From Panax quinquefolius (Eukaryota > Streptophyta > Magnoliopsida > Apiales > Araliaceae), in assembly GCA_020205615.1 (NCBI GenBank), contig CM035162.1, forward strand, positions 37,190,464 through 37,254,463: DNA of 64,000 bases, given 5' to 3'. The position numbers were made by a program, and so were the translations under genes. How positions within the stretch are numbered: the stretch's first letter is position 1; the number at the start of each line of letters is the position of its first letter. The notes under the pieces were generated by a model. It was not told the origin of the DNA and made no database searches. It saw only the letters and a program-made list of their open reading frames with translations. Below, in pieces: positions 46,060-56,584 of this stretch.

Positions 46060-46313
46060 TTCTCGCCTATTCCACGAATGCTTAACTGATTGGTCTTGCT
46101 AACTACATCAGCAAAGACACGTCATTTGTATTTTATTTTTTAAAGTCACGTAGGAAAATTGGCCCAATTTTTTAACGTCCATGAGCAAAATTGTACGGAA
46201 TTAGTTGATTGAACATTTTTAAAAAGTACAGTGGGCTAATTGAATATTTTAAAAGCACAGTGGCTAATTGCTTAAAACACTACAACCACAATGGTGTAAA
46301 AGTGCTTTTTGCC
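46060..46313 (-). repeat. Probable MULE terminal inverted repeat (right end)
   Basis: On the minus strand it begins GGCAAAAAGCACTTTTACACC, the style of plant MULE TIRs, and extends ~250 bp with repeated CAATTAGCC.ACTGT motifs. It cannot be confirmed because the partner TIR is outside the window. Confidence 0.55.
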
Positions 46314-46658
46314 ATATATACATTATAAAAATATATGTACACAACTTTGTAGTACACAGTCGGCTATAGCAACGATTTTTTGGGCTATAGCGGACGGTTT
46401 TCATTATAACTATGCATTAGGCTCTGCTGACGGATGAACCGTCGTATATTGCCCAATTGATCTATGATGTATATATACATATAGCCCTATATATAAGGAA
46501 TCAATACATGGCAACCGGTTGCCCATATCATTATTCCAGCAACCAATATGCCAGCCGTAGATCAATTAAATAAAAGGCTAAGATTGAATATAATTTATAC
46601 CCAGCCTTCTAATTTAATTGATAGGGTCCCACTTGGTCAAACACACGTGTAAAATCGT
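46314..46658. other. Intergenic, with CACTA-like subterminal motifs
   Basis: At 46355-46450 are GCTATAGC..ACG, GCTATAGCGGACGGTTTT and GATGAACCGTCG, similar to the GCTATAGCGACGGTTT repeats near the ends of some plant CACTA transposons. No CACTA terminus or ORF is visible. The rest, to 46658, is unassigned. Confidence 0.4.
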
Positions 46659-46857
46659 TACTTTATCCAATTTTATATATAAAAAAAGGAGAATTTTGTT
46701 ATAAAATATTTCAACCGCTACAACATATAGTGGCTTGGTGTTTAAATTATTTTATTTTTTTACCTTTCTTCCATTGTCCCACTAAGTCAGATGTTGTTTT
46801 GAAAAAAATAATTGATCAAGCCTTAACAGCTTGTAGCGGTTGTGTTCCTTCATTCTT

Positions 46858-46903
<46 letters not shown>

Positions 46904-47371
46904 GATTATTATTATTATTATCTAAATATTAAACTTATAATAAATTATGAAAGATTAATGAAGGATTGATTTAAAATTCTTAATAATTTAAGAAATGTTT
47001 GATTTAATATTTGATTTATTATTATTATTATTACTATTAAATCAAACATTTCGTAAATTAGTTTGTTAATTTTAGATCAATCCCCCATTAATCTTAATCA
47101 TATTATTATTATTATTATTAAAGAACATTTGAACAAGCGCACCATTTCATAATCTTATTCACATTTGAACAAACCTGACAAAGTGGTTCCAGGTGGGGCA
47201 GCCGAATGAAAAAAAAAATGAAGAAGCGGCTACAGGTTGTAGCGGTCGGTAAAATAATAATAAAATAATACTAATATTAATAACAATAACCATAATATCA
47301 ATAATATTAATAGTAATAGTATTATTATCACTATTCTTGAAAAAAAAAAATAATAAATATAATAACTATAT

Positions 47372-47408
<37 letters not shown>

Positions 47409-47820
47409 GTAGTAGTAATAATAAATAATATTAATATTACTATTATTATTATTATTACCTTAAATTCAATTAATATTTTTTATGATTTTGTTTTATTAAG
47501 TCAAACATTTCTTAAATTATTGAGAATTTTAGATCAATCCCCATTAATCTTTCATGATTTATTATAAGTTTAATATTTAGATAATAATAATAATAATAAT
47601 CTTATTATTATTATTATTATTATTATTAAAGAAATGAAGGAACACAACCGCTACAAGCTGTTAAGTCTTAATCAATTTTTTTTTTTTCAAATAACATCTG
47701 ACTTAGTGACAATGGAAGGAAGGTAAAAAAATAATAACAATTTAAACACCAAGTCGCTACATGTAGCGGTTGTAATATTTTATAACAAAATTCTCTTTTT
47801 TTTATAAAATCGGACAAAGT
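46659..47820. mobile_element. Foldback-type element with long inverted repeats and AAT microsatellites
   Basis: The left arm (46659-46990) is the reverse complement of the right arm (~47500-47820): outer ACTTTRTCCRATTTTAT, then GAGAATTTTGTTATAAAATATT, CAACCGCTACA, CTTGTAGCGGTTGTGTTCC and an AAT run. A further partial copy of the arm sequence lies at 47010-47110, and another GCTACAGGTTGTAGCGG at ~47228. No coding frame. Target duplication not identified. It may be a non-autonomous MULE or foldback element. Confidence 0.72.
46859..46921. repeat. AAT/ATT microsatellite
   Basis: About 15 AAT units followed by ATT units, inside the left arm of the foldback element. Similar tracts are at 47375-47460 and 47580-47630. 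Confidence 0.95.
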
Positions 47821-48203
47821 GGTTACCACCGAAGTGGTTACCATTCTTGGCATGATAATTTCCTCCACGATGGTTATCATTGTTAGATGGTAATTGGTAA
47901 TTGCCGTTATGATTATTATCGTGTTGTTGGTCGTTGCCTTTTGGTTGTCTTTGACTCATTATCGCTGCGCTCAATAATCTGGAGCCCTATTCACAATATC
48001 TGAATATAAACAAAGTTTGTGAGAAATGAGGTATTGACGTATATTGAGTTTCAAACCTCTTAGAAACATTCGCGTCATTCGCTCATCATTATCGACCAAA
48101 TGGGATGCAAACCAGGATAACTCCGCAAATTTAGTCTCGTATTGCGACACGATCATATTGTTTTGCTCCAACTTGATAAACTCCACCTCCTTCATGTGAG
48201 GGT
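47821..48203 (-). pseudogene. gag: gag fragment of a Gyp-E-like element
   Basis: The minus-strand frame starting at 48195 reads MKEVEFIKLEQNNMIVSQYE and RMTRMFLRGLKLNIRQYL, near-identical to Gyp-E gag at 35110-35290. A second frame carries the Asn/Gly/His-rich linker (GGNYHAKNGNHFGGNHF). It is cut on the right at ~48203 and on the left by the foldback element. The rest of its element is not adjacent, so this is a deletion remnant. Confidence 0.85.
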
Positions 48204-48261
48204 CAAAAAAATTACGAAACTACCCCTGATAGAAGTCCTTTTTGAATGAAAATACTATTCA

Positions 48262-51200
48262 TAAAAATACAAAGGATCATTCACCATGCATGCGGTAATC
48301 CACATAGATAGGTTATTCCAACAGAATAATAAAGAATGGAATAACATAAGAATTCACCATGCATGTGATAGACCGCACAGATAGGTTATTCTGAACAGAA
48401 TAATAAAGAATGGAACCAGGTGATGCGTAAACTTGCAGATAGGATATTCAACGAGAATAATAAAGAATAGAACCGCGTCGTCACGTAAACGCCGCATGAC
48501 GGGATATTCTAACAAAATAATAAAGAATGGAACGGTGTCATGCGTAAGCACTTACATCGTGATATTCCAATAGAATAATAAAGAATGGAATAACAACAGA
48601 ATTCACCGGGCATGCGATAGGCCGCGCAGACGGGTTATTTAACGAGAATAATAAAGAATGGAACTAGATCATGCGTAATCCGCATGATGGATATTCTAAT
48701 GAATAATAAAAAGCGGAACCGGTCGTATGTAATCACTGACAGCACAAGATATTCCAAATGAGAATAATAAAGAATGGAATAACAACAGAATTCACGGGCA
48801 TGCGATGACCGCATGCAGACATGTTATTCCAACATAATAATAAAGAATGAAATAATGAAGAAGAATTTCACCATGTATGCGATTACTTGATGTACGAAGT
48901 TATTCAACAGAATAATAAAGAATGGAATAACAACTCTTACGAGTATTGAAAGAAAATAACTTCTCTTCATGAATACGAAAAATAATACCCCTTACCTTAG
49001 AAAGAAACTGGATACTGGAGTAGAGAGGTAGCAGACTTCTCTTTTTCTTTCTCTCTATAATTTCTCTCTATAATAATTGCTCTAAAACTTTAGTGAATTG
49101 GTGAGAAATGAAGGAAGAATGAGCATCTAGTTATAGAAAAATATAGTTTCGATAATTACACGTTTTGGAGCTCAAAATATTACAGTACAATACCTCTAAC
49201 TTTTCTTTCATTTTTAATTTAGTCCTGCAAGTATTATCAAACTTGCACCACCTCCCCTAATAGTAAATAATGTGAATCAATAGTTCAATCATGTGAATCA
49301 ATAGTTATAATCATGTGAAACTACGAATTACAGTATAGTACCTCCATCTATACCTCCATTTTTAACTTAGTCATGCAAGTATTATCAATCTTCCACCAAC
49401 TCCCCTAATAGTAAAAGAATGTGATTCAATAATACACACATGTGAACAAATAGTTATATAGGCATGTGAATTAGAAGCAATTAATTGCTCATTTATCCGA
49501 TTAATTATCCGATTTAACAATATAACCCCCAGACATCAATTATCATCGGAATAGATGTCGATTTCCACTAACACTAATAATCCCAACACAATGGAACTAT
49601 CAAATTCATCTTTAATCAACACGAACTTATTCATCATTAATATTATAACTCTGATATTTAACAACGGTCGTTCTCAGGAAAGAGGGGCTTTTCGATAAGG
49701 ATTTCTCCTTATTGGCGTATAATTAGATGACCAAATATCTCTTTGATGAACTTCTAGACATTATAAATATTGCAATTTAATAATATAAATAACTTTGTCA
49801 TCTCGATTATTGATTTAATAATATAACATATTATACGAGATGATCTTTGTGACAATAATTGAATCAATAATATGAGAGATATGATGTAGCAATTATTGTA
49901 GCAATAATTGAGTATAAGCGGTGACTTCTCACGTAAGCATCAATATCAATACAGTGCATGCTACTATGGAACCACAGCGTATTATTGTACTTTTACTACT
50001 AGGGTAGTTCAACGGTTTTAACGGTAACACTTTTCGCCGTTATTTTTATAAAAGATAATTACATGTCATTATTTTTAACTACGACAATACTTCGTCAGGG
50101 TCCACCAATGATTGTCTTGAGTCATACGGATATTTCATGACAAAAAGATTATTTCCCGACCAATCGAATATTATATAACCACTTGCTTACTTTGCAAAAT
50201 TTGTAAATATTACCCACAACTATAATATTATATCAAATCCACACCTCTAATAGTAAATAATGTGAATCAATAGTTCAATCATGTGAATCAATAGTTATAA
50301 TCATGTGAAACTACGAATTACAGTATAATACCTCCATTTATACCTTCATTTTTAACTTAGTCATGCAAGTATTATCAATCTTCCACCAACTCCCCTAATA
50401 GTAAAATAATGTGATTCAATAATACACACATGTGAACAAATAGTTATATAGGCATGTGAATTAGTAGCAATTAATTACTCATTTATCTGATTAATTACCC
50501 GATTTAACAATATAACCCCAGACATCAATTATCATCAGAATAGATGTCAATTTCCACTAACACTAATAATCCCAATACAATGGAACTATCAAATTCATCT
50601 TTAATCAACACGAACTTATTCATCATTAATATTATAACTCACAATATTTAACAACCAGGTCGTTCTCAAGAAAGAGGGGGCTTTTCGATAAGGATTTCTC
50701 CTTATTGGCGCGCAATTAGATGACCAAATATCTCTTTGACAGAACTTCTAGACATTGTAAATATTGCAATTTAATAATATAAATAACTTTTTCGTCTCAA
50801 TTATTGATTTAATAATATAACATATTATGCAAATGATCTTTGTGACAATAATTGAATCAATAATACGAGAGATATGATGCAAGCAATTTCTTTGTAGTAA
50901 TAATTGAGTATAAGCGAGTGACTTCTCACGTAAGCATCAATAACTAATACCGGTGTCTACTTATGGAACCACAGCATTCATCGTACTTTTCTACTAAGGG
51001 TAGTTCAAGCGGTTTTAACGGTAACACTTTCGTAGTTATTTTTATAAAAAGATAATTCTGTCATTTTCTAACTACGACAATACTTCTGTTGTGGGGTCCA
51101 CCAATGATTGTCCCGTGTTATACAGATATTCCCTGACAAAAAGATTATTTCCCGACCACTCAAATATTATATAACCACTTGCTTACTTTGCAAAATTTGT

Positions 51201-52305
51201 AAATATTACCCACAACTATAACATTATATCAAATCCACACCCCTAATAGTAAATAATGTGAATCAATAGTTCAATCATGTGAATCAATAGTTATAATCAT
51301 GTGAAACTACGAATTACAGTATAATACCTCCATTTATACCTTCATTTTTAACTTAGTCATGCAAGTATTATCAATCTTCCACCAACTCCCCTAATAGTAA
51401 AAGAATGTGATTCAATAATATACACATGTGAACAAATAGTTATATAGGCATGTGAATTAGTAGCAATTAATTACTCATTTATCCGATTAATTACCTGATT
51501 TAACAATATAACCCCCAGACATCAATTATCATCGGAATAGATGTCGATTTCCACTAACACTAATAATTCCAACACAATGGAACTATCAATTTCATCTTTA
51601 ATCAATACGAACTTATTCATCATTAATATTATAACTCTGATATTTAACAATCGTGTCGTTCCCAAGAAAGATGGGGCTTTCGATAAGGATTTCTCCTTAT
51701 TAGCGCATGATTAGATGACCAAACCTCTCCTCGACAGAACTTCTAGACATTCTAAATATTACAATTTAATAATATGAATAACTTTGTCGTCTCAATTATT
51801 GATTTAATAATATATCATATTATGCGAGATGATCATTGTGACAATAATCGAATCAATAATATGAGAGATATGATAGCACAATTCTTGTAGTAATAATTGA
51901 GTATAATGAAAGTGACTTCTCACGTAAGCATCGATAACCAATACTGGTGTGCTCTTATGGAACCACAGCGTATTCTTGTACTTTTTACTACCTAGGGTAG
52001 TTCAGCGGTTTTTAACGGTAACACTTAATAGTAGTTATTTTATAAAAAGATAATTACATCGTTTTTTCTACTTACGACAATAATTCCATTGTGGGGTCCA
52101 CCAATGATTGTCTTGCGTCGAGCAGATATTCTCCGATAAAAAGAATATTCCCCGACCAAACGAATATTTTATAACAACTTGCATACTTTGCAAAAAATTT
52201 CACATATCACCCTTAACTTTAACCCTTTATCAATTTAACCATTTACGAAATAAAATAATAATTATAAGAAAAATACTTTCATTTCATAAATTTTGGGGTC
52301 TTACG
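48262..52305 (-). repeat. Gyp-G 3' LTR with a triplicated ~1-kb segment
   Basis: Reverse-oriented LTR of the LTR-F type. The minisatellite is at 48290-48935. Past the TATA-proximal part, a ~0.99-kb unit is present three times. It ends TCTTACG at 52305 next to the Gyp-G purine tract (52306-52317). The U5 third (equivalent of 57404 to ~58520) is missing on the left. Confidence 0.88.
49258..52235 (-). repeat. ~0.99-kb tandem repeat, three copies
   Basis: TAATAGTAAATAATGTGAATC begins copies at 49258, 50248 and 51244 (spacings 990 and 996). Each copy runs to ACCCACAACTATAA.ATTATATC at its end. Each includes GGGGTCCACCAATGATTG-like and GATAAGGATTTCTCCTTATT landmarks. The copies differ by small substitutions and indels. 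The 5' LTR of Gyp-G has the start of only one copy before it is cut. Confidence 0.93.
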
Positions 52306-52598
52306 ATCTCCCCTCCTTATGAAATTTTGCCCTCGAAATTTACGTACGTACCTGGTATGATGAGGATACCTTGACTTCATTTCAGATTCTAACTCTTGAG
52401 GTATAACCTTTGAGTGTTGAATATGATCCTTCTTATCCAAGATTTTAACACGTATCTCCTCATACGTTAAATCTTCTGCTATCTCGTCTAGTTCCAATTT
52501 AATAACGTGGTTTGGGTCATCCATATATTTACGTAACATCGATACGTAAAAAAAACGTTATGAACACGCGACATACTTGGCGGTAAAACGAGTCTATA
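52306..52598 (-). pseudogene. pol: Gyp-G pol tail (chromodomain-side end)
   Basis: The minus-strand frame 52539-52279 reads LRKYMDDPNHVIKLELDEIAEDLTYEE.RVKILDKKDHI, matching the pol tail of Gyp-E at 36950-37060. The following chromodomain-like segment is shortened. LTR-H separates it from the rest at 52598. The purine tract is at 52306-52317. Confidence 0.82.
52594..52598. repeat. Target site duplication of LTR-H (left), CTATA
   Basis: CTATA directly before the LTR-H start TGTAAG; the same CTATA follows its end at 55329-55333. Confidence 0.93.
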
Positions 52599-55328
52599 TG
52601 TAAGACCCCGAAATTTTTTTAAATAAAAAGGAATTTCCTTTATTTATTATTTTGAAATAGTAAGGGTTGATTTGATTAATGTGGATAGTTAGGGGTAAAA
52701 TACGCAAATATTTCAAAATAAGCAAGTGGTTATAAAATATTCATTTTGTCGGGAATATTCGTTTGGTAAGTGGAATATTAAATCTTTGTCGGGAATATTA
52801 AATTTATGACTGGTAGTAGCGATGTGTGGGCCCCATAACTAAAAGCGATTGGATGAGGAAAGCGACAAATATAAGTTGTTTAAAAATAAGCAGGCGTAAT
52901 TATTCTGCAGATATATCTTGGAATACCCGATGGGTTAAAACACACTAATGGCGTTGTTGAGCGATAGATTACGCGGTATTGCATCAATTATTGATTCTTA
53001 CGTGAAAGGCACTACTCAATAATTATTACGATAATTACTATTCAATAGTTTATTTTATTGATTCAATAATTCTTTGCGTTGGTATTTTATATTATTGTTG
53101 TTTTGATAATTGTCTTACGCACAGTATTTCCCATTATCGGATCGATAATTCATATTATTTGAATAATATTATTAGATAACATTATTGGCAATGTCTAGAA
53201 AGTTACATCTAAGGAGAGGTTTGGTCACCTAATTGCGGCGCGAAGGAGAGAGATCCTTATTGGAAAGCCCCTCTTTCTGAGGAGCGACTGGTTGTCATAA
53301 ATGTGATTACGTAATATTATTTGTGAATAATTAATTATTGATTCATATGATAAGGAAATATTTATTTTATATGAATATAAATGATGGATTTATTTATGTG
53401 GTTATTAATGAAGGAATTAATCTTTGAGATGTTTTATTTGTATTTTGTCGGATTGGAGGTATTAAAAGATCAAATCGGTGTTATTCTGACTTTATTGTGT
53501 GAGTTATAATATTTAATCAAATAGTTGGATCATTTGTAATTTTGGATATGTTATACATATATAAGTTGAGTATATGTCCACAAATTTTGAACCGAATTAA
53601 AATGAGCGATAATTTATTATGAATTTTAAGAGGTGGTGATTGAAATTAGGTTATAAATGATTTTGGTGAAAAATTCTAGAATTGGTGGGCCCCACTTGTG
53701 GTTGGTGAAAAAAATGTCTTGAATTTTATTTCAAATGTGGTGGGTGGCAATAGTAGCGAGGTAAAGCCATCGGAGTAGCAGGTCAAATCTGCTTGGCGTC
53801 TTTAACATTTTCCTATAAATAGAAGGCTAAGTTAGAATTGAAAATCACACCGAAACAAAGTTTTCTCTCTTCTCTCTCTATATTATTGGCGTATTTTGTG
53901 AGTATTTAGATACTTTGAGAGTTCTTTATTAAAGTCAAGTTTCATTAAACATCACTTGAGCCTTTTCCTTAGAAATCTTGATTCTTTGAGGTAAGGGATA
54001 TTATTTTTTTTGTAATGATATTATTTCTTGATATCATTATCTTTGAAATGTTGATCTGAAGTTTTATCAAATTTGGAACTTTTTCATATCGGGGTTACTA
54101 TTCATGAGTTACTATTCACGAGTTACTATTTATGAGTTCTTATTCACGAGTTACTATTCACGAGTACTATTCAGCGAAGCGTGAAGATGTTTTTTGTGGA
54201 ATTTCTATCTTTTGGTGTAGAGTTACTATTCACGTATACGGCACTATTCACGTATCTGACACTATCCACGATATCTGGCTTATTCATAGAAAAATAAAAT
54301 TTCTTCTTTTTCGTCAAAATATCTATTCGGATACTAGCTTTGATTGTATCCATGTTTTGATTATTCTTGAATTTTACACCACTATGATTATTTTTGAGGT
54401 ATTGTTGGACATGGATAAAACAAAGTACGAATCCTTAATCCTTAATCCTTGTCATTTTGTTTCCTTTGGATTCGTTCTTTAAAAATATTTTCATCATCCT
54501 CGGTCTTAAATGATGATATTATTGAATATCTTTGGCACGTAGTGCAAAGATGAATGATTTGAAGAATATCTTTGGCACATAGTGCAAAGATGAATGATTC
54601 TGAAGAATATCTTTGGCTTTATAGTGCAAAGATGAGCAGTGTTTAAATGAACATGACTGATCGATGAATATCTTTGGCCTTTAGTGCAAAGATGAGCAGT
54701 GTTGAGATGAATATGGCCGATTGATGAATATCTTTGGCTGTGTAGTGCAAAAGATGAATATTTGATTTAGGATGAATATTGATTGATGTTACGGGGATAA
54801 AATATTGATGATGAATTTATTAAATTCATAGATTATAGTAGATTTCATTCTCTACGTAACTCTTCTATGAATTATTATTTCATTGCGAATATTGATCGAA
54901 ACTTGTTGTCTATTGTATTCTATCGATTTTTTCCTGTTGAAGACTAACGATAATTTGTTGTATATTATCTTAGTCATAGTATTATTCTTCTTGGGCTAGT
55001 TGAGCTCACCCTTTTCCTTGTTGTTCCATTTTTTTTCTTCTCGGGAGGCGAGAATGTAGCGAGTACTTAGTCGGGGTATGGAATGAAGGTTCTAGAGAGA
55101 GTTGTTTAGTAGTCCTCACCATTTTTGTAAAATAATGTATCAATAATTATGATGGGGATTTATTTGCGTGTGGATATTGTCTAGAAGACAATATTATATT
55201 TAAACTCACAGTATATATTGTCGTATTTCACACGACATTTGTATTATTGAAGTTGTAGTTTGCTTCTTGTACCATGTATTTGGCGACTTAGAATGGGTGT
55301 TGTGTATACCTATTTTGGGGGCGTCACA
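52599..55328 (+). repeat. LTR-H: solo LTR
   Basis: 2,730 bp, TGTAAGACCCCG to GGCGTCACA, same type as the LTRs of Gyp-C. Flanked by perfect CTATA duplications, and the interrupted pol text (ACGAGTCTATA|GGCCACAG) is continuous once it is removed. TATA box 53814-53821; TACTATTC repeats 54095-54285; five AATATCTTTGGC-type repeats 54522-54755. It arose by recombination between the two LTRs of a once full element. Confidence 0.96.
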
Positions 55329-55893
55329 CTATAGGCCACAGTTCCTACTTGATCGAGGATTTCAAATAGACTAATAAAATCAAGGGTTGAGATTTCCTCT
55401 ATTCATCGACTCTTGCTTTTAGAATAACGCCTTCTTGAACCTTCTTCTTCATATTCATCAGCTTCAGGTGTGTAGTTTGAGCGGCTTTAACTTTATCGAT
55501 TAAAGTCGATTCTACTCGTATATTCATTATCTTCGCGTGGGTCCCTAGATTCTTTAACTCTATTTTTATCATTTGTAAGTTATATAAAATGGGTCTTTGT
55601 GTTAACAACGTCGCACTCGTAAACGCATACGATCTTCTACTCAATGCATCAGCTACCACGTTCACTTTTTCCACGATAATATTGAATAGTATGATTGTAA
55701 TCTTCAACAGCTCGAGCCAACGTCTTTGGCACATTACACGTTCGTTTTGGTTGCAGAAATATTTAAGGGTTGAAGAAATGGGTTTTGTACTGGGGTCAGT
55801 ACAAAATTTGATTTCACACTTTGGGTTAAGCCAGGAAGTTCTTCGAGAATACGTCAAAAAATTTATTAACGATAGAAATATCATTTAAAAATT
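55329..55893 (-). pseudogene. pol: Gyp-G RNase H remnant, linker and integrase-skipping join
   Basis: The minus-strand frame 55884-55399 carries RRWLELLKI, NVVADALSRRSYA and the pre-integrase linker (ESTLIDKVKAAQTTH, KARVDE). After a stop at 55399-55401 the text goes straight to the C-terminal region (LFEILDQVGTVAY) without any integrase core. The same join is seen in Gyp-E. RT is reduced to its first ~40 residues next to the block. Confidence 0.78.
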
Positions 55894-56027
55894 GTGACTC
55901 TCATCCAAGACTTGGATAACACGTCACATTGATACCTATCAACTTGCCACCGCTATTCACGACGTCCCCTACAGATATTCTGGCTTCGATGTATTCCAAG
56001 ACTTGGAAGTCACCAGCGAAAGGCTCG
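55894..56027 (-). other. ~130-nt block of unknown origin (copy 3, different position)
   Basis: Minus-strand CCGAGCCTTTCGCTGG to GAGTCAC. Homologous to 20677-20808 and 36250-36384, but here it lies before the pre-RT segment rather than after it. It contains the palindromic 13-mer TCCAAGACTTGGA twice (55904-55916 and 55995-56007). The plus strand is open for ~45 codons, probably by chance. Confidence 0.7.
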
Positions 56028-56570
56028 GGGCTCTTTACTTATGGCTTGATATGACAGTGATTGACTTTAGTGGTTTGGTTGCTTGAATTCGCATAACAGG
56101 TTGGTTAGGAATATGAAAGCTAACAACCTTTTAAAAAGCATGATGAGTAGTTAACCAATCGATTCCTAAAATCTCATCAAAGGCAAATATTTTCAAAGAG
56201 ATAAGATCGACAGGTAACGTGATTGTGCCCACTTGGATCAAACAAGATTTATAAACAATGGATATGATAAAAGTTTCTCCTAACGGAGTCTCCACAGATA
56301 AGTCAAAGTCTAATTTCTCCGGAGTCAAGTTTAAACGTTGAGCACAAGCAAGAGAAATAAAAGAATGGGTAGAACCAGTAACTAACAGGGTATAAACTTC
56401 ACAAAAAATTATGATTAACTAACCCGTGATAACTTCATTTGGGTTCCTCACTTGTTGGGAAGTCATTACAACCGCTCTCCCTTGAACTACCTAGCTTTGA
56501 CTTGTCTGGGGCAGCATTTGGTGTCATCACTACCATTGAAATTGACTTTTCTATAGGGCATATTCGACCC
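56028..56570 (-). pseudogene. pol: Gyp-G protease, active-site Asp lost, plus zinc-knuckle tail
   Basis: The minus strand reads EVYTLLVTGSTHSFIS; the position of the catalytic Asp (LFDxGST in Gyp-B) is altered, so no active protease is possible. The remainder (TPEKLDFDLSVETPLGETF and ILGIDWLTTHHA, 56328-56131) is well kept. Upstream, only the last few residues of the second zinc knuckle remain (~56560) before the coiled-coil ORF begins. Confidence 0.8.
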
Positions 56571-56584
56571 TCAACTGCTTCATC

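Larger units (their letters stand above)
42324..46313 (-). mobile_element. MuDR-like DNA transposon (MULE), 3' end lost to LTR-F
   Basis: Contains the transposase gene (45324-42324) and, to its right, ~1 kb of upstream DNA ending in a likely terminal inverted repeat (46060-46313), which on the minus strand begins GGCAAAAAGCACTTTTACACC. The matching left TIR is not in the window, since LTR-F interrupts the element at 42323. Confidence 0.8.

Noticed and set aside
47337..47567. 76-codon ORF rich in Ile and Asn
   Set aside because: Translation of AAT/ATT tracts within the foldback element.
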